Assembly (NCBI GenBank): GCA_949745625.1
Contig: CATJZR010000088.1
Coordinates: 1 to 27,089 of the forward strand
Length of the DNA stretch: 27,089 bases
Source: an uncultured Eubacteriales bacterium
GTDB lineage: Bacteria > Bacillota > Clostridia > Christensenellales > Borkfalkiaceae
Reading direction: 5' to 3'
A program made the position numbers and the translations under genes. Shown here in pieces: positions 8,646 to 16,900 of the stretch. Every line of letters begins with the position of its first letter. The first letter of the stretch is position 1. Under the pieces are notes generated by a model. The model was not told where the DNA came from, searched no databases, and was given only the letters and a program-made list of their open reading frames with translations.

Positions 8646-9392
8646 ATGAAGTACTTAAGAAAAATGGTTGCGTTGTTAATAGGTATCGCTTTTTTTGCCG
8701 CGCTGATTATATGTGTGGGGCGCATTTTTGCAGTTAAAAATATCAACGTAAAAATGATTACTTACGAAGAGGACAGTGCCGAAAGCTATAAGTCGGTGAA
8801 GGAGGCTTTAAGCGTATTCAAAGGCGAAAGTATACTGTTTCTGAGCGAAGAGGATATTGTAAAAACGGCGGTAGGCAGTAACTATGTCGTAGCATCGTGT
8901 GAGAAAAAGCTTCCCTGTACCGTTAACGTAACCGTAAAAGAACGGCTGGAAATATTTGCCGTTTCGGTCGGCGGACTGTATTCGATGTACGACGGCGACG
9001 GCAAGTTTTTAAGAAGTAGCGTAGAAAACGTAAATCTTGACGGTGCGCCAAATGTCGAGCTGACGGGAATTACCGTAGAACAAATTCATTTGGTTGCAAC
9101 TGTTGCTGCTCAATTTAAAGAAAGTTTCGGCGGGCTAAGGTCCATAGTAAAAAGTATAAATCTCGATTCACGCCCCGATATTGAGGGTTACAGCGATAAA
9201 TTGACTTTTAATATGCGTTGCGGGCTGGTCATTCAGCTTGACGACTATTTGCAAGATAGCAGCGAAAAGATAGCGGCAACCTATATGAAGTTCTGCTCTT
9301 TAAGCGACAGACAGAAGCTTGGAGGCAGGGTCAGGGGGTATCGGATAGGCGGTGAAAACGGACTGATTAACGCCGATTATTCGGCTGTTTGA
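8646..9392 (+). CDS. ftsQ: Cell division protein FtsQ/DivIB
   Basis: A bitopic division protein that scaffolds FtsL and DivIC at the septum. A short basic tail (MKYLRK) is followed by one membrane helix (about 7-29), then a POTRA-like segment (FAVKNINVKMITYEEDSAE, FKGESILFLSEEDIVKTA, CTVNVTVKERLEIFAV). A beta-rich region follows with the usual YSMYDGDGKFLR motif, which corresponds to the D-x-x-G-hydrophobic pattern after the POTRA domain. It has 248 residues, normal for DivIB. It starts six bases after murA with only a weak ribosome site and is the last gene before a strong terminator. Confidence 0.88.
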   Translation: MKYLRKMVALLIGIAFFAALIICVGRIFAVKNINVKMITYEEDSAESYKSVKEALSVFKGESILFLSEEDIVKTAVGSNYVVASCEKKLPCTVNVTVKERLEIFAVSVGGLYSMYDGDGKFLRSSVENVNLDGAPNVELTGITVEQIHLVATVAAQFKESFGGLRSIVKSINLDSRPDIEGYSDKLTFNMRCGLVIQLDDYLQDSSEKIAATYMKFCSLSDRQKLGGRVRGYRIGGENGLINADYSAV

Positions 9393-9408
9393 ACTAGATA
9401 GAATATTT

Positions 9409-9438
9409 AAAAAAGCGGTTTTACGAAACCGCTTTTTT
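9409..9438 (+). terminator. Intrinsic terminator after ftsQ
   Basis: A 13-bp stem with loop TACG (9422-9425): AAAAAAGCGGTTT (9409-9421) pairs with AAACCGCTTTTTT (9426-9438), whose end provides the U-tract. It closes the ftsL-ftsQ unit. Confidence 0.9.
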
Positions 9439-9449
9439 ATTTGATTTAG

Positions 9450-9478
9450 TTGACTTTATTATAAGTATATTATATAAT
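9450..9478 (+). promoter_or_regulatory. Sigma-A-type promoter for ftsA-ftsZ
   Basis: TTGACT at 9450-9455 and TATAAT at 9473-9478, with a 17-base spacer, lie directly after the ftsQ terminator and before the ftsA-like gene. One mismatch from consensus. Confidence 0.8.
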
Positions 9479-9515
9479 TAAGAAAATGCTATTTAAACGG
9501 GGGCGGTTGTAAGTT

Positions 9516-10652
9516 ATGCGCAGAAAAAGCGTCGCGGTATTAGATATTCGTTCCTTGGAAATAACCGCCGCAGTCGGTGAAAGGGGCGTAAATAATACGT
9601 TCATAATCAAAAGCAAATATTCTTGCACGTATGACGGATATGCCGAGGGGGAGATGGTCGACGAGGAAAGCTTTTTATCTGCGGTCGAAAGCGTTGTTAA
9701 AAGCACGATTTCTGCATTCGGCGGCATAAAGACTTTTTACGTAGGCGTACCTGCCGAATTTACCAAAATCGTCCAGTCCGACAAAATTATGAGCTTTCAA
9801 TCGGCAAAAAAAATAACTTCGGATGACTGCGAATATCTTGCGGGCATGTCGATGCCCGAAGATTCTAAAGATTACAGAACTGTAAGACATAGTTGTATGT
9901 ACTATGTTTTGTCGGACAAGCGCAAAATGATTGACCCGGTCGGTACGGTCAGTGACAGCCTTCGCGGAAAGTTTTGTTTTTATCAGTGTAGCAGCAAATT
10001 TATAAATTCAGTTTCTAATGCATTTAAGAAAATTACTTCGGTTACCGACATCAAGCTGATTCCTTCCGTTTATGCGGAAGCAGTGTATCTTGTTTCCCCC
10101 GAACAGCGCGACGAATGTGCCGTTTTGTTCGATTTGGGATATATTTCATCAAGTTATAGTGTAATTCACGGTAACGGCATAGCTTTCAGTGAATCGTTTT
10201 CAGTAGGAATAGGGCATCTTGCCGTATATCTTATGACCGAGCTAGATATTCCATTCGACGTTGCCTCTGCATTTTTAAACCAGCTGAATTTGAATGCCAA
10301 AGAAACATTGGGCGGGTTTATAGAATGTGTTTATCAAGGGCGCAACTATAAATTTTCAACGATAGTTCTGCGCGACAAGGTGCGCGAAGGACTGGACGGA
10401 ATTTGCGAAACCATAGAAGAGTGCATACAGAGCTTCAAGGGTAAAAATTTTGAAAATAAGCCGATGTACATTACCGGTGAAAGCGTAAAAATAATAAGAG
10501 GTACGGTAGAGCACCTCTCTAACAGATTAGTAAAAAATATAGAAGTAATCGCCCCCGCGGTGCCGTACTACGACAAACCGCAGTTTTCTTCGCTTTTAAG
10601 CTTGCTGGATACAGCGCTGACCGATGCGGGGTCGCGGTCGTTTAATATATAG
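9516..10652 (+). CDS. ftsA: Divergent FtsA-like actin-fold protein lacking ATP-binding motifs
   Basis: The position directly before ftsZ and the overall pattern identify an FtsA relative. VAVLDIRSLEITAAVG stands at the phosphate-1 site. GYAEGEMVDEESFLSAV and FYVGVPAEF match the region leading into and within the SHS2 (1C) domain, and VLFDLGYISSSYSVIHG stands at phosphate 2. FtsA normally has DIGSS and DIGGGTTD there; the Gly/Ser/Thr contacts are largely gone. The usual GGGA adenosine motif is replaced by TGESVKIIRG near residue 325. The protein stops at 378 residues, soon after the PQFSSLLSLLD segment, without the linker and amphipathic membrane helix that end canonical FtsA. It may be a nucleotide-free adaptor that reaches the membrane another way. 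The ribosome site is poor (GGGGG 12 bases upstream). FtsA ancestry is likely; function is inferred. Confidence 0.75.
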   Translation: MRRKSVAVLDIRSLEITAAVGERGVNNTFIIKSKYSCTYDGYAEGEMVDEESFLSAVESVVKSTISAFGGIKTFYVGVPAEFTKIVQSDKIMSFQSAKKITSDDCEYLAGMSMPEDSKDYRTVRHSCMYYVLSDKRKMIDPVGTVSDSLRGKFCFYQCSSKFINSVSNAFKKITSVTDIKLIPSVYAEAVYLVSPEQRDECAVLFDLGYISSSYSVIHGNGIAFSESFSVGIGHLAVYLMTELDIPFDVASAFLNQLNLNAKETLGGFIECVYQGRNYKFSTIVLRDKVREGLDGICETIEECIQSFKGKNFENKPMYITGESVKIIRGTVEHLSNRLVKNIEVIAPAVPYYDKPQFSSLLSLLDTALTDAGSRSFNI

Positions 10653-10671
10653 ATACATAGGAGAAAATACA

Positions 10672-11964
10672 ATGTTCAACGATTTTTCAAGTAACGGCAA
10701 TATCTCGGGCAGAGCGAGAATAAAGGTTATAGGCGTGGGCGGCGCGGGAAATAACGCAGTAAATAGAATGCTTGACGCAGGTATCAACTGCGCCGAATAT
10801 TTTGTTGTGAATACCGACAGTCAGATTTTGGCGCTGTCGCCCTGCGAAAATAAAATACAAATAGGCAGCGCGCTTACCAAAGGACTTGGTGCGGGGGCAG
10901 ACCCTGATGTCGGCAGAGCTGCTGCGGAAGAGAGTAAAGAGGCTTTAACAAAAGCAATAGAGGGTACCGACCTGCTTTTTATAACCGCTGGTATGGGAGG
11001 CGGTACGGGTACGGGCGCAGCCCCCGTAATTGCAAAGATTGCGCGCGATATGAAGATACTTACCGTTGCCGTCGTTACCGAGCCTTTCGGTTTTGAGGGC
11101 AAAAAGCGTATGGAAAATACCGCAAAAGGGCTTGAAAATTTAAAGAAATACGTCGATACTCTCATTATTATACCAAATGACAAAATTAAAACCGTCGTTG
11201 CAAAGAATACGCCTATGCGAGAAGCGCTGCGCGTAGCGGACGAAATATTGAAGCAGGGTATTAAGGGCATTGCAGAGCTTATCGTTAATCCCTCGCTAAT
11301 CAATCTCGACTTTGCGGATGTTAAAACTATTTTGAAGGATAAAGGTGTCGCTCATCTCGGCGTGGGGGTTGCGAAGGGTGACAACAGAATTATAGAGGCT
11401 GTAAGGGTTGCGGTAAATTGCCCCTTGCTGGAAACCACCATCGAGGGGGCGCGTGGCGTTATCCTCAACGTGGTTGGCGGTGACGACTTGACCTTTGACG
11501 AGGTTGCAGACGCTGCAGAGCTTGTGAAGAGTGTGGTTGACGCTTCGGCGAATATTATTTTCGGTGCAAGGATTGACCCCAACGTACGCGACGAGGTTGA
11601 GATTACCGTAATTGCAACGGGGTTCCCCGGGTTCGATAATAAACGCGACGATTCGAGTGTAATGCGCGGCTATCAGACGGGAAGAATTTACGACAACGCT
11701 TCGTACAATTCGCCTGCTCAGCCCAAGGAAAGGCTTTCCGTTTCCGACCCGTATTACGTAAGACAGCAGGCTCAGCAAGTTCCTGTTCAGCCACAATATC
11801 CGCAATACCAGCCGGTACAGCAGCCTGTTCAGCAGGCGCCCGTCCAACAGCAGTATCCGCAGTACGGTCAGTATGACGACGATAGTATCGAGCGTCCTAA
11901 CGATAAAAACGTGCCTAAATTCGCGCAGATGCTCAGAAATTTAGGGAGAAAGAAAAACGATTAA
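10672..11964 (+). CDS. ftsZ: Cell division GTPase FtsZ
   Basis: FtsZ is the tubulin-fold GTPase that polymerises at mid-cell and organises the divisome. The globular core is complete: IKVIGVGGAGNNAVNRM at the N-terminus, the GTP-binding GGGTGTG at 109-115, the switch region through PNDKIKTVV, and the catalytic T7 loop as NPSLINLDFADVKTIL. Residues 365-400 are a Gln/Pro/Tyr-rich linker. The C-terminal peptide reads NVPKFAQMLRNLGRKKND, longer between Phe and Leu-Arg than the usual IPxFLR form that binds FtsA and other partners. The ATG at 10672 was chosen because AGGAG (10659-10663) lies eight bases before it; an in-frame ATG at 10624 is inside ftsA and has no matching site. 430 residues. Confidence 0.97.
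   Translation: MFNDFSSNGNISGRARIKVIGVGGAGNNAVNRMLDAGINCAEYFVVNTDSQILALSPCENKIQIGSALTKGLGAGADPDVGRAAAEESKEALTKAIEGTDLLFITAGMGGGTGTGAAPVIAKIARDMKILTVAVVTEPFGFEGKKRMENTAKGLENLKKYVDTLIIIPNDKIKTVVAKNTPMREALRVADEILKQGIKGIAELIVNPSLINLDFADVKTILKDKGVAHLGVGVAKGDNRIIEAVRVAVNCPLLETTIEGARGVILNVVGGDDLTFDEVADAAELVKSVVDASANIIFGARIDPNVRDEVEITVIATGFPGFDNKRDDSSVMRGYQTGRIYDNASYNSPAQPKERLSVSDPYYVRQQAQQVPVQPQYPQYQPVQQPVQQAPVQQQYPQYGQYDDDSIERPNDKNVPKFAQMLRNLGRKKND
11764..11873 (+). repeat. Gln/Pro-rich repetitive linker within ftsZ
   Basis: Repeated short units such as QYPQY and PVQQ (PVQPQYPQYQPVQQPVQQAP and onward) encode the FtsZ C-terminal linker. Such linkers are intrinsically disordered and vary in length between relatives; repeated CAG/CAA codons could allow slippage. 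Confidence 0.7.
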
Positions 11965-11966
11965 AT

Positions 11967-12002
11967 AACAAGAAGTCCGTCGCAAGACGGACTTCTTGTT
12001 TT
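11967..12002. terminator. Strong terminator between convergent ftsZ and spoVG
   Basis: A 15-bp perfect stem (11967-11981 with 11986-12000) closed by a GCAA tetraloop and ending in GTTTT. It ends ftsZ transcripts. The reverse strand has a weaker AT-rich tail, so it may also serve spoVG. Confidence 0.9.
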
Positions 12003-12041
12003 ACAAATTCAGTTTAACTAACGGAAAACAAATAATGTGCC

Positions 12042-12305
12042 TTAATTTTTAAGTTCATCATAGTAAGCCGTAAGGATTGCTTCTTTAATTAATTCTCGGG
12101 TCTCAGTGTTCAGCGGATGCGCAATATCCTTATATTCGCCATCATTGGTTTTTCTGCTGGGCATTGCAATAAACGCGCCCTCGGTTGCTTCGATAATTTT
12201 AATATCGTGAATGACAAAACATTCGTCGATAGTCATCGATGCGACCGCTTTGAGTTTATTGTCCTCCTTGTTAACTAATCTGATTCGTACATCTGAGATT
12301 TTCAT
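12042..12305 (-). CDS. spoVG: Regulator SpoVG (RNA/DNA-binding)
   Basis: The 87-residue protein matches SpoVG end to end: MKISDVRIRLVNKEDNKLKA, ASMTIDECFVIHDIKII, the conserved GAFIAMPSRK, and DIAHPLNTETRELIKEAIL. SpoVG is a small nucleic-acid-binding regulator, described as a septation inhibitor in Bacillus sporulation and as a broader post-transcriptional or virulence regulator elsewhere; it also occurs in non-sporulating species. AGGTGA (12309-12314, minus strand) is a good ribosome site. It is oriented opposite to the division genes around it, convergent with ftsZ and divergent from murC. Confidence 0.97.
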   Translation of the reverse strand: MKISDVRIRLVNKEDNKLKAVASMTIDECFVIHDIKIIEATEGAFIAMPSRKTNDGEYKDIAHPLNTETRELIKEAILTAYYDELKN

Positions 12306-12339
12306 TGCTCACCTACCAGATAATACTTTCATTGATTAT

Positions 12340-12368
12340 ATTGTACAATAAAAGAAAAATAATTTCAA
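12340..12368 (-). promoter_or_regulatory. Probable sigma-A promoter of spoVG
   Basis: On the minus strand, TTGAAA (12363-12368) and TACAAT (12340-12345) are 17 bases apart, giving a leader of roughly 27 bases before the spoVG ATG. An overlapping TATAAT (12335-12340) has no well-spaced -35. The rest of the 147-base gap to murC is AT-rich, and I could not pick a convincing forward promoter for murC in it. Confidence 0.6.
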
Positions 12369-12452
12369 TACGTTAAGGCAATTTTTTTAAAATTTTTAGG
12401 AAAAAATTTACAATTTCGTGCTAATACGACGTAAAAATTAATAAAATGTAGT

Positions 12453-13799
12453 ATGCACTCTGACGTTATCGACAAATTTGACAGTTTTTACTTAATAGGT
12501 ATAGGCGGCGTAAGTATGAGCGCGATTGCAAAATATTTGCTGAGTTTGGGTAAACGCGTCGGCGGAAGCGACATTGCCGCAAACGAATATACGGACGAAT
12601 TAACTTCGTTGGGTGTGGATACCTTTTTCGATAACGGTACCGGCGAAATAGAAAATTATGATTTTGTTGTTTATACCGACGCAATAAATGAAAACGATTT
12701 GCGGTTAAAGAGAGCTTTGGAATTGTCGAAACCTGCTATGTCCAGGGGGCCGTTTCTTTACGAGGTTAGCAAAAGCTTCAAGACCGTTATAGGCATTTCA
12801 GGCTGTCACGGCAAGACGACGTGTTGTTCGATGCTGGCGCATATCTTTGCTGCGGCGGGAAAAGCTTTTGCTGCCCATATCGGAGGGAAAGACCTTATGT
12901 ATTCAAATTTTTATTGCAGCGGGTACGACTATTTCATTACTGAAGCTTGCGAATATAAAAAAAATTTCTTATATCTAAAACCCTCCGTTGCGATAATTTT
13001 AAACAGCGGAGCCGACCACATCGAATGTTACGGCAGTGAAGAGGCTTTAAAGGCGGCGTATATCGAATTTGCTTCGCGTGCGAGAAGCACGGTTGCGCTG
13101 TACGGCGATTTAAGCGGGCTTAATGCAATCAGCTTCGGGTTAGATAAGTCTGCGGATTATTCTGCCGTAAACGTAAGGTCGCAAGGAGGTATAACTTCGT
13201 TTACTGTCTGCGAAAAAGGCGAAAGGCACGAAGGATTTAATCTGAAAGTTTACGGCGAACATAATATTTTAAACGCACTTGCCGCTACGGCCGCCGCGCG
13301 CGCGGAGGGAATATCATTCGATTGTATAAAGGCGGGATTGAGTTCCTTTACGGGTGTTGAGCGTCGCTTTGAAAAACTTGACGAAATATGTGGAGTTAAG
13401 TACTATGCGGATTACGCTCACCATCCCGATGAATTACGCGCTTCCTTGAAAACCGTGCGGAAGATTAACGGCGGCAGACTGTTCGTGGTTTTTCAGCCGC
13501 ATACGTATTCGCGTACAAAACTATTGTTTAAGCAGTTTGTAGGGGCTCTGTCGTCTTTGGAAAATTTATTGATTTACAAAACTTTTGCCGCGCGTGAATA
13601 TTTCGACGATGCGGGTAGCGCACTGACCTTGTCGCAGAGTATAAAGAGGTCTAGATACGGAGATTGCGAAGAGGATATAAGTGAATTTATTTCTTCGGCG
13701 GAAATGGGTGATACCGTGCTGTTCCTCGGTGCGGGCGATATATATTATATTGCAAAGCGGTTGTGTGAGACAGCTCTGCACAACAAAAAACAGGTCTGA
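12453..13799 (+). CDS. murC: UDP-N-acetylmuramate--L-alanine ligase MurC
   Basis: MurC adds L-alanine to UDP-MurNAc, the first of the Mur ligase steps. The N-terminus has the UDP-binding FYLIGIGGVSMSAIAKYLLSLG, the P-loop is GISGCHGKTTC (114-124), and the C-terminal domain has YYADYAHHPDELRASLKT and FQPHTYSRT, all typical of MurC rather than MurD or MurE. 448 residues, normal length. It lies outside the main mur gene run and is transcribed alone, between spoVG and a terminator. No Shine-Dalgarno sequence is visible before the ATG, and the upstream bases are AT-rich, so a very short leader is possible. Confidence 0.96.
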   Translation: MHSDVIDKFDSFYLIGIGGVSMSAIAKYLLSLGKRVGGSDIAANEYTDELTSLGVDTFFDNGTGEIENYDFVVYTDAINENDLRLKRALELSKPAMSRGPFLYEVSKSFKTVIGISGCHGKTTCCSMLAHIFAAAGKAFAAHIGGKDLMYSNFYCSGYDYFITEACEYKKNFLYLKPSVAIILNSGADHIECYGSEEALKAAYIEFASRARSTVALYGDLSGLNAISFGLDKSADYSAVNVRSQGGITSFTVCEKGERHEGFNLKVYGEHNILNALAATAAARAEGISFDCIKAGLSSFTGVERRFEKLDEICGVKYYADYAHHPDELRASLKTVRKINGGRLFVVFQPHTYSRTKLLFKQFVGALSSLENLLIYKTFAAREYFDDAGSALTLSQSIKRSRYGDCEEDISEFISSAEMGDTVLFLGAGDIYYIAKRLCETALHNKKQV

Positions 13800-13809
13800 A
13801 TATAATTTC

Positions 13810-13837
13810 GGCGTATCCTTGCGGGTGCGCCTTTTTT
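13810..13837 (+). terminator. Intrinsic terminator after murC
   Basis: GGCGTATCC (13810-13818), loop TTGC, GGGTGCGCC (13823-13831) form a 9-bp stem including two G-U pairs when transcribed, followed by six Ts. Confidence 0.85.
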
Positions 13838-13884
13838 ATGTAGATACAATAATATAAATTTTTCGTAAAATCGTCGTCATTTTG

Positions 13885-13913
13885 TTGTTATTTTTTTTGT
13901 GGAATGTTATAAT
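13885..13913 (+). promoter_or_regulatory. Sigma-A-type promoter of the ftsK-nadE operon
   Basis: TTGTTA (13885-13890) and TATAAT (13908-13913) are 17 bases apart. Transcription would begin near 13920, which bears on the choice of the ftsK start. Confidence 0.75.
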
Positions 13914-13946
13914 AAATTTGTATTTTTATAATGTATGGATTTGTGC

Positions 13947-13960
13947 GGAGAAATAGCGTG
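13947..13960 (+). promoter_or_regulatory. Ribosome site and GTG start favoured for ftsK
   Basis: GGAG at 13947-13950 lies seven bases before an in-frame GTG at 13958. The in-frame ATG at 13931 would be only about ten bases from the predicted transcription start and has no ribosome site. Confidence 0.65.
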
Positions 13961-16900
13961 AACAGAAAAAAGAAGAATAAGAAGGAACTGAATAATAACG
14001 ATAAAACAACGTATGTATTTACAAAAGAGACGTTGGGTATGACTTTGTTGCTTTTCAGCGTACTTGTTCTTTTGATGTTGTTTACTGGTAGCAGTGTTTT
14101 TGCGGGACTCGGTAAGGCTGTTTGTACGTTTATGTACGGTGCTTTTGGATACGGTTCTATTATTATTGCCGCAATCGTCGCCTATGCGGGGCAGTGGTTG
14201 ATTTTTGGAAAAAGGATAAAAATATCGTTTAAATCCGCACTTTTAATTTCGCTTACTGTCTTTTCCGCATTTTTGCTTTTCCATGCGGCTACAAGCAGGA
14301 ATATTTCTATCGACAGTTACGGTGGATACGTTTCAGACTGTTATAAAAGCGCGCTTAACGGTTTTTCGGGATATACCTTCGGTGGCGCGGTTTCAGCCTT
14401 GATTGTTTACCCCGTCGCAAAGCTTGCCACGTTTGTAGGTGCATATATAATTTTCTCGCTACTCGTTATCGTAAGCGGATATTTTCTTGTTAACAATTTT
14501 AGGAAGCGACGGAAAAAAATCAGCGGGTATTCCAATGCGATTAGCAACAATGAAATTCGCCGTTCGGAAGATTACGAAGAGAAACAGATTATTCCCGCCG
14601 TAAAAGAGGAGGCTGCGGTAAGACCTGCTCCCCCCGTAATCACTACGCAGGTGCGCGAAGCGCCGCGCAATCAGGTCGCCGAGGATAACAACCCTTATTC
14701 GCAGAAAAACCTCGGAAGAAAAATTTTGTTTGCAAAAGGCGAATTTGACGCCGAGAGTTATAAAAGAAATATGATATTCAACGAGAATTCGTATTTTAAT
14801 CACCCTGTAACCAACGATAAAGATTATTTGAGCAATTTTTATAGCGGCAAAAGAAGCACTGTGCCGGAAAAATCTTACGGTACCAGCTATCAGGAGGACG
14901 TGCTAAATCAGCCCGTTGCCGCAGCGCCTTCGCATTATGTTTACGGAGATAAACCCGTCGATAAGCTAAACGATTACGAACAGGTTTCAAGCGGAACTTT
15001 TCCTGTACAGAATGAAAGTGTTGCCGCACCGATATATCCGGAATCCGTGGAGGCAAAGGAAGAGCCCGTAATTCACGAGCCGATTGTAAATAATGTACGA
15101 AAAGAAGAGCCTGTAATTAATGAACCTGTTAAAAATTTCCGCAAGGAAGAACCGGTAACAGAAGAACCTGTCGAAGAAATACTTAACCGCTCTGTCGAGC
15201 CCGAAGAAGAGGACTCTGGCAATAGCAACCCTATGTCTATGTACAATCTTTTCGGCGCGTCATCACGTACCGAGAATAGGGTTGAGCCGGATATTTCTCG
15301 TCTCACTTCAAGGCGGCAGGAATTGAGTAATGCAAATCTGTTCGATGATAACGAAGATGACGACGATTTTTCCGATTTCAATCAGGAAGTTGCCGAGCCG
15401 AGAGCTTCAAGCCGAATTCCTGCCGAGTCGCGTTCAATGCGTGAAGTCGCTCCTGCACGACCCGTACAGGAGTCAGTGCAGGAAGAAAAGCCCCGCCATG
15501 TATGGAAAAAATATATAAGGCCGGGACTTGACCTGCTTGATGACTATCCCGAGCACAGCAACGTAAACACGGGCGAAATAGAGGATAATAAGAGAACGAT
15601 AACCGAAACGCTTTTGAAATTCAAAATCGAAAGCGAGGTTTCGAATGTAATTATTGGACCTGCGGTTACTCGTTACGACGTCGTTATCGAGGATAAAACG
15701 AAAATTACCCAGTCGCTCAAATATAAAGAAGCAATTGCAATGGCTCTTATGAAAGACAATGTCACGGCGTATCTCAATTTTTCGAAGGGTGCGCTATCGA
15801 TAGAAGTGCCGAACAACGTAAGAACTATAGTAGGCTTGAAAAGCATGCTTGCAAGTCCGAGGTTTATAAACTGCAAGCCCAATTCGGTTACGTTTGCACT
15901 CGGTAAAAACGTCGAGGGTGAGGCTGTCTGTTCCGATATAACTAAAATGCCTCACTTGCTTATTGCGGGTACGACGGGCAGCGGTAAAAGTATTTGTCTT
16001 AGTGCGCTGATTATAAGTTTATTATTCAAGTACGGACCCGAAGAGTTGAGGTTTATTCTCGTAGACCCCAAGCAGGTTGAGTTTATTTCCTACGATAAGC
16101 TGCCCCATCTTATGATTAATGAAATAATCTATGAGGTGGACAAGGCTATAAAAGCGTTGAACTGGGCGATTAAAGAGATGGAACGCAGATACTCTCTTTT
16201 CAAGGAAATGACCGAGAAGGGAATTGCTACGAAGAACCTTGACGAATATAATGCGCATCTGCCGGCAGGTGAGGAAAGACTGCCTAAAATAGTTATAATA
16301 CTCGACGAGTTCGGTGATTTGATGCTTCAAGCGAAAAAAGATATAGAGGGCAGGATAATCAAGCTCGTACAGAAAGCGCGCGCTTGCGGTATTCATTTAA
16401 TTCTTGCAACCCAGCGTCCTTCGGTCGACTGCATTACCGGTCTTATTAAATCTAACCTGCCTACGAGAATAGGCTTCAAGGTTAACTCATTTGACGATGC
16501 ACGTACTATTTTCGACATCGGCGGCGCGGAAAAGCTGCTTGGAAAAGGCGATATGTATTTCCGTTCGGCGGAAAGCCCCGATTTGGCGCGTATACAGGGC
16601 TGCTTTATAGACACGCACGAGGTTCAGCGTGTAACCGATTTCGTCAAAGCACATAACGAAACCTATTTCGACCAGTCTGTTTCCGACTTTATAAATACCG
16701 TAGAAGCGGAAGAGCAGCCTAATTCTATGATGGGCGATGATGGCTCGGGAGAGGGCGGCGATATAAAAATCGACGATACCTATATAAAGGCTTTGCACTA
16801 TTGCGTAGTTTCTAATCAGGCGTCGGTTTCAATGATTCAGCGCAGGTTTCCCGTCGGATACATCAAGGCTTGCAAAATTATCGACTGGATGGAAAATATG

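Noticed and set aside
10624..10671. ATG at 10624 as the ftsZ start
   Set aside because: It lies inside ftsA, adds residues unlike FtsZ, and lacks a ribosome site; AGGAG points to 10672.
10821..11303. 160-codon open frame on the minus strand within ftsZ
   Set aside because: A Ser/Ala/Pro-rich mirror of FtsZ codons with no recognisable motif.
11296..11847. 183-codon open frame on the minus strand within ftsZ
   Set aside because: It is antisense to conserved FtsZ codons and the linker repeats, has no domain pattern and no ribosome site.
12396..12427. Sigma-H-like -35 (AGGAAAA) near spoVG
   Set aside because: It points toward murC, not spoVG, and the matching GAAT -10 is absent.
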